A stretch of DNA of 45,007 nt from Erwinia oleae (lineage in GTDB: Bacteria; Pseudomonadota; Gammaproteobacteria; Enterobacterales; Enterobacteriaceae). The stretch spans positions 1-45,007 of the forward strand of contig NZ_JNVB01000033.1 in NCBI RefSeq assembly GCF_000770305.1. Direction: 5' to 3'. The notes under the pieces are model-generated. The model saw only the letters and a program-made list of their open reading frames with translations, ran no database searches and was not told where the DNA came from. Shown here piece after piece: positions 20,048 to 30,848 of the stretch. The position numbers and the translations under genes were made by a program. The stretch's first letter is position 1, and each line of letters starts with the position of its first letter.

Positions 20048-21084
20048 AGCATAACAATCACCCCATTGTGCTGGTTAAGCGCAAAAAGCATAAAAGACAT
20101 GAGGGCGGACACGGCTCATGGAAGATTGCTTACGCTGACTTTATGACCGCCATGATGGCCTTTTTTATGGTGATGTGGCTCATTTCGATCTCGAACCCTC
20201 AGCAATTGGTACAAATTGCCGATTACTTTAAAACACCGCTCAAGGTCGCGCTGACCGGCGGCGCCCGCAGCAGCGACAGCGACAGCCCTATCCCTGGCGG
20301 CGGCGATGACCCGACGAAAAAGACGGGGGAAGTAATGAAGCAACCTGATATCGATCTGGATGCACAGAAGCGCAAGCTGGAGGAGATTCGCCTCAACCGC
20401 CTGCGCGAAAAGCTTGATCAACTGATTGAAGCGGACCCGCGACTGAAGGCGCTACGTCCCCACCTGATTATCAATATGGTGGAAGAGGGGCTGCGTATTC
20501 AGATTATCGACAGCGAAAACCGGCCGATGTTTAAAACCGGCAGTGCGGAGGTAGAACCTTATATGCGCGATATTTTGCGGGCTATTGCGCCGATCCTTAA
20601 CGATATTCCCAATAAAATGAGCCTTGCGGGCCATACCGATGATTTTCAGTACGCGTCGGGCGATCGCGGCTACAGCAACTGGGAACTGTCAGCAGACAGG
20701 GCTAACGCCTCGCGCCGCGAGCTGATCGCCGGCGGCCTGGCCGCAGGCAAAATGCTGCGCGTGGTGGGCATGGCCGACACCATGAGATTAAAAAACCGCG
20801 GTGCGGATGATGCCGTAAACCGCAGAATCAGTCTGCTGGTACTGAACCATGATACGGAAATGCAGATTGAGAAGGAGAACTCTGAAAGCGATGCCGTACA
20901 AATTAGTGACAGCAGCACCATGAATTTAAAACAGATAGCTGCGCCGGCGATGCCGTCAGCGGCCAATCCAAACCCTCAACCCCCACAGGCTGAGCCTGCG
21001 GCAAACGGCGCAACTCCGGCGGCTTCGGCCCCGGCAGCGCCGGCGCCAGCGGCCCAGACCGATCGCGACTCACAGCAGAGGTGA
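20044..21084 (+). CDS. motB: Flagellar stator protein MotB
   Basis: This 346-aa stator subunit has the proton-carrying Asp32 in YADFMTAMM, within the single membrane span (about 28-49). A periplasmic plug/linker and an OmpA-like peptidoglycan-binding domain follow (about 150-270; [16 protein letters not shown]). It is longer than the usual enteric protein (about 308) because of an Ala/Pro/Gln-rich C-terminal tail from about residue 298. It overlaps motA by 4 nt, and cheA begins 4 bases after its stop. Confidence 0.96.
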   Translation: MKHNNHPIVLVKRKKHKRHEGGHGSWKIAYADFMTAMMAFFMVMWLISISNPQQLVQIADYFKTPLKVALTGGARSSDSDSPIPGGGDDPTKKTGEVMKQPDIDLDAQKRKLEEIRLNRLREKLDQLIEADPRLKALRPHLIINMVEEGLRIQIIDSENRPMFKTGSAEVEPYMRDILRAIAPILNDIPNKMSLAGHTDDFQYASGDRGYSNWELSADRANASRRELIAGGLAAGKMLRVVGMADTMRLKNRGADDAVNRRISLLVLNHDTEMQIEKENSESDAVQISDSSTMNLKQIAAPAMPSAANPNPQPPQAEPAANGATPAASAPAAPAPAAQTDRDSQQR

Positions 21085-21088
21085 TACC

Positions 21089-23074
21089 GTGAGCATGGAT
21101 ATCAGCGATTTTTACCAGACGTTTTTCGATGAGGCTGATGAGCTGTTGGCCGATATGGAACAACACCTGTTGGGGTTAGACCCACAGGATCCGGATTCGG
21201 AGCAGCTTAATGCCATTTTCCGTGCGGCCCACTCGATCAAAGGGGGGGCGGGAACCTTCGGGTTTACCGTATTGCAGGAAACCACGCACATTCTGGAAAA
21301 CATACTCGATGGTGCACGGCGCGGCGAAATGCAGCTCAGCACCGATATCATCAACCTGTTTTTGGAAACCAAAGATATTATGCAAGAACAGCTGGATGCG
21401 TATAAAACCGCCACGGAACCGAACGCCGAGACGTTCGCTTACATCTGCCAGGCACTGCGTCAGCTGGCGCTGGAGGCCAAAGGCGAAGTGGTCAACGCGC
21501 CAAACGTCGCTGAAACCGCACCGACGGCGGCCCCCGCTGCAAGCGGACTGCGTCTTGCACTGGTTGATTTAAAACCCGGCGAAATTCCGCTGATGCTGGA
21601 AGAGTTGGGCAACCTTGGCACGCTTTCCGACGTGGTCAAAGGCGAAAGCAGCGTGGAGGTCACGCTCGACTCTTCGGTCGGGCAGGATGATATTGTCGCC
21701 GTACTCTGTTTTGTCATCGAAGAGTCACAGATTAAATTCATCAGCGCCGCCGCACCGGCAGCGCCAGAAGAGGTCGCTGAGGTGGCGGAAGTCACAGAGG
21801 AAGCGCCTGCGCTGGCGACGGTGACCGATATCACGCCGGCAGCGAAGCGTGAAAGCGCGAAGAAGCCTGCGGCGCCAAAAGTCAGCGAATCTACCAGTAT
21901 TCGTGTTGCGGTAGAGAAGGTCGATCAGCTGATCAACCTGGTGGGCGAGTTGGTGATCACGCAGTCGATGCTGGCGCAGCGTTCGGGCGAACTCGACCCT
22001 GTCGCGCACGGCGACCTGCTGAACAGTATGGGCATACTTGAGCGAAACGCGCGCGATCTTCAGGAATCGGTGATGTCCATCCGCATGATGCCGATGGAGT
22101 ATGTCTTCAGCCGCTTCCCGCGCCTGGTGCGCGATCTGGCCAGCAAGCTCGGCAAGGAAGTGGAACTGACGCTGGAAGGCAGCTCAACAGAACTCGATAA
22201 GAGCCTGATTGAACGTATTATCGATCCGTTAACGCACCTGGTGCGCAACAGCCTCGACCATGGTATTGAAACGCCGGATAAGCGCGCTGAAGTGGGTAAA
22301 AATCCTGTCGGCAACCTGACGCTTTCGGCGGAACATCAGGGCGGCAGCATCTGTATTGAAGTCCGCGACGACGGCGCAGGCCTGAATCGTGAACGCATTC
22401 TGGCTAAGGCGCTCTCTTCCGGGCTGCCGGTCAGCGAATCAATGAGCGACGAAGAGGTCGGCATGCTGATTTTCGCGCCGGGCTTCTCCACCGCCGAGCA
22501 GGTGACCGATGTCTCCGGGCGCGGCGTGGGCATGGACGTGGTGAAACGTAACATCCAGGAGATGGGCGGCCACGTTGAAATCGCGTCGAAACAGGGCCGG
22601 GGCACCACAATCCGCATCCTGCTGCCGCTGACGCTGGCGATCCTCGACGGCATGTCTGTACGCGTGGCAGACGAAGTCTTTATTCTGCCGCTCAACGCGG
22701 TGATGGAATCATTGCAGCCGCTGGCGAACGATTTGCATCCGCTGGCGGGGGGCGAACGCGTGCTGGAAGTGCGTGGCGAATATCTGCCGCTGGTTGAACT
22801 GTGGAACATCTTCGATGTACAGGATGCGAAAACAGAAGCGACGCAGGGCATCGTGGTGATCCTGCAAAGCGCAGGCAAGCGCTACGCCTTGCTGGTAGAC
22901 CAGCTGATCGGCCAGCACCAGGTGGTGGTCAAAAACCTTGAAAGTAATTATCGCAAAGTGCCGGGCATTTCTGCGGCCACCATCCTTGGCGATGGCAGCG
23001 TGGCGCTGATTGTTGATGTATCGGCCCTGCAATCCCTCAACCGTGAAAAGCGTGTGGCGGGAGCCGCAGCCTGA
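21089..23074 (+). CDS. cheA: Chemotaxis histidine kinase CheA
   Basis: This 661-aa kinase phosphorylates CheY and CheB. Domains in order: P1 with phosphorylated His48 (FRAAHSIKGG), P2 (about 155-235) after an Ala-rich linker, P3 dimerisation (about 270-335), and P4 ATPase (HLVRNSLDHG, DDGAGL, GRGVGMDVV). The CheW-like P5 runs from about 525 to the end. Met98 is conserved at 21380, so the short form CheA-S known in enterics could be made. The GTG start gives MSMDISDFY, as in E. coli. The P2 linker is longer and richer in Ala/Glu/Val than in E. coli. Confidence 0.97.
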   Translation: MSMDISDFYQTFFDEADELLADMEQHLLGLDPQDPDSEQLNAIFRAAHSIKGGAGTFGFTVLQETTHILENILDGARRGEMQLSTDIINLFLETKDIMQEQLDAYKTATEPNAETFAYICQALRQLALEAKGEVVNAPNVAETAPTAAPAASGLRLALVDLKPGEIPLMLEELGNLGTLSDVVKGESSVEVTLDSSVGQDDIVAVLCFVIEESQIKFISAAAPAAPEEVAEVAEVTEEAPALATVTDITPAAKRESAKKPAAPKVSESTSIRVAVEKVDQLINLVGELVITQSMLAQRSGELDPVAHGDLLNSMGILERNARDLQESVMSIRMMPMEYVFSRFPRLVRDLASKLGKEVELTLEGSSTELDKSLIERIIDPLTHLVRNSLDHGIETPDKRAEVGKNPVGNLTLSAEHQGGSICIEVRDDGAGLNRERILAKALSSGLPVSESMSDEEVGMLIFAPGFSTAEQVTDVSGRGVGMDVVKRNIQEMGGHVEIASKQGRGTTIRILLPLTLAILDGMSVRVADEVFILPLNAVMESLQPLANDLHPLAGGERVLEVRGEYLPLVELWNIFDVQDAKTEATQGIVVILQSAGKRYALLVDQLIGQHQVVVKNLESNYRKVPGISAATILGDGSVALIVDVSALQSLNREKRVAGAAA

Positions 23075-23098
23075 CCTTAACCGATTAAGGATAAAACT

Positions 23099-23596
23099 AT
23101 GACTGGAATGGCAACTGTCACTAAACTCGCTGGCGAAACCGTCGGTCAGGAGTTCCTGGTATTTACGCTGGGTGACGAAGAGTACGGTATTGATATTCTG
23201 AAAGTACAGGAGATCCGCGGTTACGATCAGGTCACGCGTATCGCCAACACGCCGCATTTTATTAAAGGGGTGACTAACCTGCGCGGCGTGATCGTGCCGA
23301 TTATCGATCTGCGCCTCAAGTTCGCGCAGCCGGATGTGGACTACAACGAAAACACCGTGGTGATCGTGCTGAATCTTGAGCACCGCGTGGTGGGCATCGT
23401 AGTGGACGGCGTGTCTGACGTGCTGTCGCTGACGCAGGATCAGATCCGTCCTTCGCCTGAATTTGCGGTAACCATGTCCACCGAATACCTGACCGGCCTC
23501 GGCGCGCTCGGCGAGCGGATGTTGATCCTGGTGGATATTGAGAAGCTGCTGAGCAGCGAAGAGATGGCCCTGATGGACACCCTGCGCAGCGCCTGA
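23099..23596 (+). CDS. cheW: Chemotaxis adaptor CheW
   Basis: This 165-aa SH3-like scaffold protein links receptors to CheA P5 in signalling arrays. [20 protein letters not shown] and [15 protein letters not shown] are near-identical to E. coli. It starts 24 bases after cheA with AAGGA upstream. A long hairpin 17 bases after its stop separates it from the receptor genes. Confidence 0.97.
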   Translation: MTGMATVTKLAGETVGQEFLVFTLGDEEYGIDILKVQEIRGYDQVTRIANTPHFIKGVTNLRGVIVPIIDLRLKFAQPDVDYNENTVVIVLNLEHRVVGIVVDGVSDVLSLTQDQIRPSPEFAVTMSTEYLTGLGALGERMLILVDIEKLLSSEEMALMDTLRSA

Positions 23597-23613
23597 TTTA
23601 CCCCGCAACACAG

Positions 23614-23641
23614 TAACAGGCCGATAAAGGTCGGCCTGTTA
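23614..23641. terminator. 11-bp hairpin after cheW
   Basis: TAACAGGCCGA and TCGGCCTGTTA form a perfect stem with a 6-nt loop. No T-run follows, so it may stabilise or attenuate the transcript rather than terminate it fully. Confidence 0.55.
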
Positions 23642-23714
23642 CAGCTTGAAATAAAACCCCGCAATTTATTTAATTAAGAAACTTTTTGCACCATTTATTG
23701 CCAGTGTGGCAGCA

Positions 23715-23741
23715 TAAAGTTTGGTTTTACTGCGCCGATAA
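23715..23741 (+). promoter_or_regulatory. Sigma-28 promoter for the first chemoreceptor gene
   Basis: TAAA (23715-23718), a 15-bp spacer and GCCGATAA (23734-23741) match the FliA consensus exactly. It is 39 bp upstream of the start codon. Confidence 0.92.
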
Positions 23742-23779
23742 TCCTGATGTTACTTTAACGTTAAACTCCAGGGTGTTCT

Positions 23780-25441
23780 ATGTTTAAAAATATAAAAGTC
23801 GTCACCAGCCTGCTGCTGGTTCTGCTGGTCTTCGGTGCGCTACAGCTCATCGCCGGCGGTCTGTTCATCCATGCGCTGAACAACGATAAAAACAGCTTTT
23901 CCGTTGCGCAGACCTCCAATGAAAACATCTCTTCCCTTACCGACAGTTGGATCGCGCTTAACCAGGCGCGTATCGCGCTGAACCGCGGCATGCTGCGTAT
24001 GCAGAATACGGCGTTGAATAACGGCAGCAGCGCTTCGCTCACCGTCATCAGCCAGCAAACCCGTGACCTGCTGGCCAGCGCGCAAAAATCGTATGACATT
24101 TACCAAAAGCTGCCCGATACGCCGGGGCTGTCTGGCGTCACCGTCGACAGTCTGGAACAGAGTTACGCTGTCTATGCCAAAGCGCTCGGCACCATGCTGA
24201 CCCTGATGGACAATAATCAGCTTGATGAGATGTTTAAGCTGAACATCGATCAGAAACAGAGTGAGATGCAGACGGCCTACACCAACTGGCGCAACGCGCA
24301 AAATGTGCTGACCGTGCAGGGCGTCTCCGATAACCAGCGCGCCTATACCAAAATGCTGTGGGTGATTTCAGCGGTAATGGTGCTGGTCATTGCGCTGATC
24401 GGCCTGTGCTGGACAGGTCTGCGCTCAATACTGATTAAGCCCCTCCAGCAGAACATTGCGCACATCAGCCAGATTGCGGCGGGGGATTTAACCCACACGA
24501 TTCAGGTTGTCGGGCGTAACGAAATGGCGAGCCTGGCCTCAAGCCTGAAAGAGATGCAGCAGGCGCTGATCCGCACCGTCAGCGACGTGCGCGATGGTTC
24601 CGACGCCATCTATACCGGCGCGAGCGAAATTGCCGCGGGCAACAACGATCTTTCCGCACGCACTGAAGAGCAGGCCGCCTCGCTGGAGGAAACGGCTGCC
24701 AGCATGGAGCAGCTTACCGCGACCGTGAAACAGAACGCCGAAAACGCCCGTCAGGCTTCTCAACTGGCGCTGAGCGCATCGGAAACCGCCGTCAAAGGGG
24801 GTAAAGTGGTCGACAACGTGGTGAAAACCATGAGCGATATTGCCGGTAGTTCGAAGAAAATCGCCGACATTATCAGCGTTATTGACGGCATTGCCTTTCA
24901 GACAAATATTCTGGCGCTCAATGCGGCGGTGGAAGCCGCACGTGCCGGTGAACAGGGACGCGGCTTTGCCGTGGTTGCCGGCGAAGTACGTAATCTTGCC
25001 CAGCGCAGCGCGCAGGCGGCGAAAGAGATTAAGAGCCTGATTGAAGACTCGGTTAATCGCGTTGACAGCGGCACCGTATTGGTCGGGACGGCAGGCGACA
25101 CCATGCATGATATCGTCAACGCCGTGACCCGCGTGACCGATATTATGGGTGAAATTGCCTCTGCCTCCGATGAGCAGAGCCGCGGTATCGACCAGGTTGG
25201 CACGGCCGTAACCGAGATGGATCGCGTGACGCAGCAGAACGCCTCGCTGGTGGAAGAGTCCGCCACGGCGGCGGCGGCGCTGGAGGATCAGGCCAGCCGT
25301 CTGACCCAGGCGGTTGCGGTATTCCGCCTGCGTAAAGCGCAGAGCCTGAGCGCCGCGCGACCGGTCCCGGCGAAAGCGTTGCTCAGCCCTGGCAGAGTCG
25401 CCGCACCGGCGGTCGCCGAAGGCAACTGGGAAACGTTCTGA
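23780..25441 (+). CDS. Methyl-accepting chemotaxis protein, Tsr-like with altered ligand pocket
   Basis: This 553-aa receptor has TM1 (about 7-30), a four-helix periplasmic sensor (31-190), TM2 (about 191-213), HAMP (214-266) and the conserved signalling hairpin ([20 protein letters not shown]). It ends in the CheR/CheB tether NWETF, so it is a major receptor type. Ligand-pocket residues Arg64, Asn68, Arg69 and Arg73 match E. coli Tsr, but position 156, Thr in Tsr, is Ile here and the local QPTQ motif is missing. It may bind an amino acid other than serine. It has its own FliA promoter. Confidence 0.93.
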   Translation: MFKNIKVVTSLLLVLLVFGALQLIAGGLFIHALNNDKNSFSVAQTSNENISSLTDSWIALNQARIALNRGMLRMQNTALNNGSSASLTVISQQTRDLLASAQKSYDIYQKLPDTPGLSGVTVDSLEQSYAVYAKALGTMLTLMDNNQLDEMFKLNIDQKQSEMQTAYTNWRNAQNVLTVQGVSDNQRAYTKMLWVISAVMVLVIALIGLCWTGLRSILIKPLQQNIAHISQIAAGDLTHTIQVVGRNEMASLASSLKEMQQALIRTVSDVRDGSDAIYTGASEIAAGNNDLSARTEEQAASLEETAASMEQLTATVKQNAENARQASQLALSASETAVKGGKVVDNVVKTMSDIAGSSKKIADIISVIDGIAFQTNILALNAAVEAARAGEQGRGFAVVAGEVRNLAQRSAQAAKEIKSLIEDSVNRVDSGTVLVGTAGDTMHDIVNAVTRVTDIMGEIASASDEQSRGIDQVGTAVTEMDRVTQQNASLVEESATAAAALEDQASRLTQAVAVFRLRKAQSLSAARPVPAKALLSPGRVAAPAVAEGNWETF

Positions 25442-25450
25442 TCTCTTCAT

Positions 25451-25474
25451 TCGCGGAGGCAGGCGCCTCCGCGA
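25451..25474. terminator. 10-bp hairpin between the first two receptor genes
   Basis: TCGCGGAGGC and GCCTCCGCGA form a perfect GC-rich stem with a 4-nt loop, 10 bases after the stop. The downstream stretch is only moderately T-rich. Confidence 0.65.
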
Positions 25475-25487
25475 CGTTATTTCGTGA

Positions 25488-25514
25488 TAAAGATCTCATT
25501 ATTTCTGCCGATAA
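25488..25514 (+). promoter_or_regulatory. Sigma-28 promoter for the second chemoreceptor gene
   Basis: TAAA (25488-25491), 15 bp and GCCGATAA (25507-25514) give a perfect FliA promoter directly after the preceding hairpin. Confidence 0.92.
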
Positions 25515-25545
25515 CAGAGCCTCTTCTCCCTGTTCAGAGGTGGTT

Positions 25546-27213
25546 ATGTTCAAGCGTGTCAAAGTGGTTACCGGTCTGATTAGCGTGCTGATAGTGTTCG
25601 CCGTTCTTCAGTTGGGCACCGGTGGGATTTTTTTCAACAATATTACCAACGATAAAGAAAACTTTGCTTTTAACCAGCGCCTGCGCGTGCTTCAGCAGGC
25701 GATGGGCACCTCATGGGTTTCGCTGGTTAAAACCCGCAACACGCTGAACCGGGCCGCTATTCGTACGCTTCAGGATGCCAGCCAGACCGGATCGGGCGCC
25801 ACCGTTGGCGAACTGATGACGCTGGCGCGTCAGGAACTGGAGGCGGCCGATCGCGGACTGGCGGTGTTCAACGCCAACCTGTCTGAGCAGGGTAAAACGG
25901 CTGAAAACGTTAAGGCGTTGCAGGCCAGCTATCAACAGCTCCACGACGCGCTGAACGATCTGATTACCATGATGCAAACGGGCCGACTCGGCGACTTTAT
26001 CGCCCAGCCGACGCAGAGCTATCAGGATGCCTTCCAGGCAAAGTACGACGCCTGGCTGGAAACCAACAACCAGCTTTCCGCTACCGCCACTGAGCTTAAC
26101 CAGAGTGCTTATCAACAAACGGTGTGGACGCTGGCGACAGGACTGCTGGTCATGCTGGCCGCGTGCGTGCTGGCGTGGAGCGGCATCGTGAATATTCTGC
26201 TGCGTCCGCTGAAAAGCAATATTGAACATATTAAACACATTGCGCGCGGCGATCTTACTCAGCCTATTGACGCGACCGGCCGCAACGAAATGTCGCAGCT
26301 GGCGGACAGCCTGCATGAGATGCAGCAGGCGCTGATCCGCACCGTCAGCAACGTGCGTGACGGCGCAGAGGCCATTTTCACCGGCGCCAGCGAAATCGCC
26401 ACGGGCAATAACGACCTCTCCAGCCGCACAGAACAGCAGGCGGCATCGCTACAGGAAACCGCCGCCAGCATGGAGCAACTCACCGCCACGGTGAAACAGA
26501 ATGCCGAAAATGCGCGACAGGCTTCACAACTGGCGCTGAGCGCCTCCGGCACCGCGCAGCAGGGCGGCAAAGTGATTGACGGCGTGGTGAAAACCATGAG
26601 CGACATTGCCGGAAGTTCAAAGAAAATTGCCGATATTACCGGTGTAATTGACGGTATTGCCTTCCAGACCAACATCCTGGCCCTGAACGCGGCGGTAGAA
26701 GCGGCGCGCGCGGGAGAGCAGGGGCGCGGTTTTGCCGTGGTGGCCGGTGAAGTACGCAATCTGGCGCAGCGCAGCGCGCAGGCGGCGAAAGAGATCAAAG
26801 GACTTATCGAAGACTCGGTTGCGCGTGTTGATACCGGTTCGGTGCTGGTGGAAAGCGCAGGCGAAACCATGGCGGACATCGTCAGCGCCGTCACCCGCGT
26901 CACCGACATTATGGGCGAAATTTCTTCCGCCTCCGACGAGCAGAGCCGGGGAATCGACCAGGTGGGCGTCGCCGTTAACGAGATGGATCGCGTAACGCAG
27001 CAGAACGCCTCGCTGGTGGAAGAGTCCGCTTCGGCCGCCGCCGCGCTGGAAGTGCAGGCCAGCCAGCTGACGCAGGCAGTGGCGGTATTTCAAATACGTA
27101 AAGAAAATGTTATCCAGGCCGTTAATGTAAGCAGGGCACAAAATAACCCGCCCGCTGTCGCTCTTGCCGCGCCTGTTGCACTGGCGATAAAAGATAATTG
27201 GGAAACGTTTTAA
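25546..27213 (+). CDS. Methyl-accepting chemotaxis protein, serine-receptor (Tsr) type
   Basis: This 555-aa receptor has the same plan as the preceding one: TM1, periplasmic sensor, TM2, HAMP, signalling hairpin and a C-terminal NWETF tether. All Tsr-type pocket residues are present at the same numbers: Arg64, Asn68, Arg69, Arg73 and Thr156 in AQPTQ. Serine or a related amino acid is the likely attractant. I chose the ATG at 25546 because AGAGG ends five bases before it; the in-frame GTG at 25540 overlaps that site. Klebsiella aerogenes is known to carry a comparable receptor set (Tse/Tas). Confidence 0.93.
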   Translation: MFKRVKVVTGLISVLIVFAVLQLGTGGIFFNNITNDKENFAFNQRLRVLQQAMGTSWVSLVKTRNTLNRAAIRTLQDASQTGSGATVGELMTLARQELEAADRGLAVFNANLSEQGKTAENVKALQASYQQLHDALNDLITMMQTGRLGDFIAQPTQSYQDAFQAKYDAWLETNNQLSATATELNQSAYQQTVWTLATGLLVMLAACVLAWSGIVNILLRPLKSNIEHIKHIARGDLTQPIDATGRNEMSQLADSLHEMQQALIRTVSNVRDGAEAIFTGASEIATGNNDLSSRTEQQAASLQETAASMEQLTATVKQNAENARQASQLALSASGTAQQGGKVIDGVVKTMSDIAGSSKKIADITGVIDGIAFQTNILALNAAVEAARAGEQGRGFAVVAGEVRNLAQRSAQAAKEIKGLIEDSVARVDTGSVLVESAGETMADIVSAVTRVTDIMGEISSASDEQSRGIDQVGVAVNEMDRVTQQNASLVEESASAAAALEVQASQLTQAVAVFQIRKENVIQAVNVSRAQNNPPAVALAAPVALAIKDNWETF

Positions 27214-27258
27214 TCCCGTTTAAAGGCCCATGTTGGGCAACTACACCAGGAGTCACTG

Positions 27259-28860
27259 ATGTTTAATCAGCTTCGTATTTCAACGTCGATAATCTTTCTG
27301 CTGGGGGTGTTCTGCCTCATGCAGATCGCCAGTAACGGTCTGTCGTTTAACTCCTTTCGTCAGGATGCCAGGAATATGCATCAGGTGGAAGTTAGCGGCA
27401 CTCAGCGCGAGACGCTGAGCGAAACCTGGGCGGCGCTGTTAAGCGCTCGCGTCACGCTCAGCCGCGCCGGAACGCGTGCTGCGCTGAGCGCGCCGCGCGA
27501 TCAGGTCACAAGTTTAATGACAAAGGCTCAGGAAGAGCTGGATGCTGCCGATAAAGCATATAAGCGGTTCGACGCGATACCGGTGCTGACGCCGGAAGGC
27601 AGCGAACTGAAAAAAGCGATGGGCGTGGTCTATAACGACTATTCGCATGAGCTGGGCCAGCTGATCGTCTACTTACAGAACTATCAGCTACAGGATTTCC
27701 TGGATTCGCCGACGCAGGGCGTACAGGACAAATTTAAGGTGCAGTATAACCGCTGGATAACGCATATCGACCTGCTGCGCCAGCATGCCAGCGAGGAGAG
27801 TAAAGGATTCTACTCGCAGTCGATGGTGATATTTTGCGCTGCGGTGGTGCTCTCGCTGTTGGTTACGTTTATTGGCTTCATCTGGGTAAGAAAAGCAGTG
27901 ATTGCGCCGCTGGCGCTGATGCGCGGCCATTTTGAACGCATCGCCTCCGGCAACCTGGGCGGCACCATCGTGATTGCAGGGCGCAACGAGTTAACACAGC
28001 TTTTTACCAGCCTGAGAGCGATGCAGGACGAACTGGCGGCAACGGTGAGTCGCGTGCGCGACGGCAGCCAGTCGATGCAGACCGGCATCCGCGAAATCGC
28101 CGCAGGCAATAACGATCTCTCCGCCCGTACCGAGCAGCAGGCTTCTTCGCTGGCGGAAACGGCAGCGAGTATGGAACAACTTACCGCGACGGTGACCGGC
28201 AACGCAGAAAATGCGCGTCAGGCCTCGCAGTTGGCAAAAGAAGCATCGACTACCGCCCATAAAGGCGGCGCGCTGACCGGCAACGTGGTAACCACCATGA
28301 GCGAAATAGCCCGCAGCTCGAAGAAGATTGGCGATATCACCAGCGTGATCGACGGCATCGCTTTCCAGACCAATATTCTGGCGCTCAACGCGGCGGTAGA
28401 AGCGGCGCGGGCAGGCGAGCAGGGCCGGGGGTTCGCGGTGGTCGCCGGCGAAGTGCGCAGTCTGGCGCAGCGCAGCGCGCAGGCGGCGAAAGAGATTAAA
28501 AGTCTGATTGAAGAGTCGGTGAGCCGCGTCGATCAGGGCTCGGTACTGGTGGCGTCGGCGGGCGAAACCATGGATGAGATTGTACAGAGCGTCACGCGCG
28601 TTAACGACATCATGGGCGAAATCGCCTCGGCGTCTGACGAGCAGCGTCGCGGTATTGAACAGGTCGCACTGGCGGTCAGCCAGATGGATCAGGTGACACA
28701 ACAGAACGCCGCGCTGGTTGAGGAAGCGGCAGCAGCCACTGAAGCTCTTGAAGCACAGGCAGAACATCTGACGGGCGCGGTGAGCAGATTCTCACTCAGT
28801 GATACGGATCAGGTTGCCATGCAGGCTTACAGGGAAAATAGCACTGTTTTGACCCCTTAA
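27259..28860 (+). CDS. tap: Methyl-accepting chemotaxis protein in the Tap position, no NWETF tether
   Basis: At 533 residues it equals E. coli Tap in length, lies directly before cheR as tap does, and lacks the NWETF pentapeptide, marking a low-abundance receptor adapted by assistance. The N-terminus ([15 protein letters not shown]) and cytoplasmic details ([23 protein letters not shown]) are Tap-like. Its sensor, however, has Arg64, Ser68, Arg69, Arg73 and a PTQG motif (151-154), a pattern of aspartate receptor Tar that E. coli Tap lacks. It has AGGAG before the ATG and no FliA promoter of its own. Confidence 0.85.
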   Translation: MFNQLRISTSIIFLLGVFCLMQIASNGLSFNSFRQDARNMHQVEVSGTQRETLSETWAALLSARVTLSRAGTRAALSAPRDQVTSLMTKAQEELDAADKAYKRFDAIPVLTPEGSELKKAMGVVYNDYSHELGQLIVYLQNYQLQDFLDSPTQGVQDKFKVQYNRWITHIDLLRQHASEESKGFYSQSMVIFCAAVVLSLLVTFIGFIWVRKAVIAPLALMRGHFERIASGNLGGTIVIAGRNELTQLFTSLRAMQDELAATVSRVRDGSQSMQTGIREIAAGNNDLSARTEQQASSLAETAASMEQLTATVTGNAENARQASQLAKEASTTAHKGGALTGNVVTTMSEIARSSKKIGDITSVIDGIAFQTNILALNAAVEAARAGEQGRGFAVVAGEVRSLAQRSAQAAKEIKSLIEESVSRVDQGSVLVASAGETMDEIVQSVTRVNDIMGEIASASDEQRRGIEQVALAVSQMDQVTQQNAALVEEAAAATEALEAQAEHLTGAVSRFSLSDTDQVAMQAYRENSTVLTP

Positions 28861-28885
28861 TCTGCAATTTGCAGGGTGGCATTTT

Positions 28886-29758
28886 ATGAAAAAATCGACA
28901 ACGTTAGCACCGGCGGATACCACAACGCTGTTGGCACAGATGGTTCAGCGTCTGCCGTTATCCGATACGCACTTTAAGCGGATAAGCCAGCTGATTTATC
29001 AGCGAGCCGGTATTGTTCTTGCCGATCACAAGCGGGAAATGGTTTACAACCGCCTTGTGCGCAGGCTGAGAACGCTGGGCCTTGACGACTTTGGACGCTA
29101 CCTTGCGCTGCTGGAGAACGATTCCAATAGCCCGGAGTGGCAGGCATTTATTAATGCGCTGACCACAAACCTGACGGCCTTTTTTCGTGAAGCGCACCAT
29201 TTTCCGATTCTGGCTGAACACGCTAAAAAGCGCAGCGGTAGCTTTAACGTCTGGTGCGCGGCGGCGTCCACGGGCGAGGAGCCTTACTCAATCGCGCTGA
29301 CGCTGGCGGAAACGCTCGGCAGCGGGCCGGGCAAGTTCCAGGTGCACGCAACGGATATCGATACGCAGGTGCTGGAAAAGGCGTTGGCGGGCGTGTATCG
29401 CCAGGAAGAGCTGCGTACGCTTTCGTCCCAGCAGCTACAAAAATTCTTTTTTCGCGGTACCGGACCGCACGCAGGGATGGTGAGAGTTCGTCCGGAACTG
29501 GCGAATATGATTAGTTTTGCCCAACTTAATTTGCTGGCTAACGAGTGGGCGGTTCCCGGCCCGTTTGACGCGATTTTTTGTCGTAACGTGATGATTTACT
29601 TTGATAAGGAAACCCAGGAGAAAATTCTGCGGCGTTTTGTCACCATGCTGAAGCCGGGCGGTATCTTGTTTGCCGGCCACTCAGAGAACTTCAGCCAGAT
29701 CAGTAAAGAATTTTATCTGCGCGGCCAGACGGTCTACGGACTGACTAAGGAAAGATGA
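28886..29758 (+). CDS. cheR: Chemoreceptor methyltransferase CheR
   Basis: This 290-aa enzyme methylates glutamates on receptors using S-adenosylmethionine. The helical N-terminal domain ([24 protein letters not shown] in part) precedes the SAM-binding domain with [13 protein letters not shown] and [14 protein letters not shown]. The beta-subdomain between them binds NWETF, present on two receptors here. It overlaps cheB by one base. Confidence 0.97.
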   Translation: MKKSTTLAPADTTTLLAQMVQRLPLSDTHFKRISQLIYQRAGIVLADHKREMVYNRLVRRLRTLGLDDFGRYLALLENDSNSPEWQAFINALTTNLTAFFREAHHFPILAEHAKKRSGSFNVWCAAASTGEEPYSIALTLAETLGSGPGKFQVHATDIDTQVLEKALAGVYRQEELRTLSSQQLQKFFFRGTGPHAGMVRVRPELANMISFAQLNLLANEWAVPGPFDAIFCRNVMIYFDKETQEKILRRFVTMLKPGGILFAGHSENFSQISKEFYLRGQTVYGLTKER

Positions 29759-30807
29759 TGGGAAAAATCAAAGTATTATGCGTCGACGACTCAGCCCTGA
29801 TGCGGCAGTTGATGACGGAAATCATTAACAGTCATTCGGATATGGAGATGGTGGCTTCTGCGCCGGACCCACTGGTTGCACGGGATTTGATCAAACAATT
29901 TAACCCGGACGTGCTGACGCTGGATGTGGAAATGCCGCGCATGGATGGGCTGGATTTTCTGGAAAAACTGATGCGGCTGCGGCCGATGCCGGTGGTCATG
30001 GTTTCGTCGTTGACCGGCAAAGGGTCGGAAATCACGCTCCGCGCGCTGGAACTGGGGGCGGTGGATTTTGTCACCAAACCGTCGCTGGGCATTCGCGAAG
30101 GAATGCTGGCCTACAGCCAGATGATCGCCGATAAAGTGCGAGCCGCATCGCGTGCCAGATTGCAGATGCGCGGCCCGCAAACGGCGCCGCAGGTACTGAA
30201 GGCCGGGCCGCTGCTGAGCAGTGAAAAGCTGATCGCTATCGGCGCCTCGACCGGCGGTACGGAAGCCATCAGGCACGTGCTTCAGCCGCTTCCGGCCACC
30301 AGTCCGGCGCTGCTGATCACTCAGCATATGCCCGCCGGTTTTACCCGCTCATTTGCGGAGCGACTGAACAAACTTTGCCAGATAACGGTGAAAGAGGCGG
30401 AGGATGGCGAGCGTATTTTGCCCGGTCACGCCTATATCGCTCCTGGCGCTATGCACCTGGAGCTGTCGCGCAGCGGCGCTAACTATCAGGTGAAGCTGAA
30501 TGAAGGGCCGCCGGTAAATCGACACAAGCCGTCAGTGGACGTGCTGTTTAATTCTGTGGCGCAGTATGCCGGAAGAAATGCCGTTGGCGTGATCCTGACC
30601 GGCATGGGCAATGACGGTGCGGCGGGTCTGCTGGCGATGAATAAAGCCGGCGCCTGGACCATCGCGCAGAACGAAGCAAGCTGCGTTGTCTTTGGTATGC
30701 CCCGTGAAGCAATAGCCATGGGGGGAGCAAGCGAGGTGGTGGATCTGCACCAAATCAGCCAGCACATGTTGGCAAAAATTAGCGCCGGACAGGCATTACG
30801 TATATAA
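29758..30807 (+). CDS. cheB: Chemotaxis response regulator/methylesterase CheB
   Basis: This 349-aa protein has a receiver domain with phospho-acceptor Asp56 ([11 protein letters not shown]) and a C-terminal esterase with Ser164 (GASTGGTEA), His190 (TQHMPAGF) and Asp286 (GMGNDGAAG). It demethylates and deamidates receptors. Of two adjacent ATGs, I use 29758, which is six bases after AGGA and gives the E. coli length; 29755 leaves only three bases. Confidence 0.97.
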   Translation: MGKIKVLCVDDSALMRQLMTEIINSHSDMEMVASAPDPLVARDLIKQFNPDVLTLDVEMPRMDGLDFLEKLMRLRPMPVVMVSSLTGKGSEITLRALELGAVDFVTKPSLGIREGMLAYSQMIADKVRAASRARLQMRGPQTAPQVLKAGPLLSSEKLIAIGASTGGTEAIRHVLQPLPATSPALLITQHMPAGFTRSFAERLNKLCQITVKEAEDGERILPGHAYIAPGAMHLELSRSGANYQVKLNEGPPVNRHKPSVDVLFNSVAQYAGRNAVGVILTGMGNDGAAGLLAMNKAGAWTIAQNEASCVVFGMPREAIAMGGASEVVDLHQISQHMLAKISAGQALRI

Positions 30808-30848
30808 GCAGCGCCCGTCCCGCGGGGCTACGCAAAACAGGAGTAAGT

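Noticed and set aside
22709-23611. 300-aa minus-strand frame across cheA/cheW
   Set aside because: It is the antisense of strongly conserved genes, has shadow-like composition and no ribosome site.
23620-23627. GCCGATAA in the cheW hairpin as a FliA -10
   Set aside because: There is no TAAA 15 bp upstream; it is part of the hairpin arm and loop.
24539-25450. 303-aa minus-strand frame in the first receptor
   Set aside because: It is the antisense shadow of the conserved signalling domain; similar frames recur in the other receptors for the same reason.
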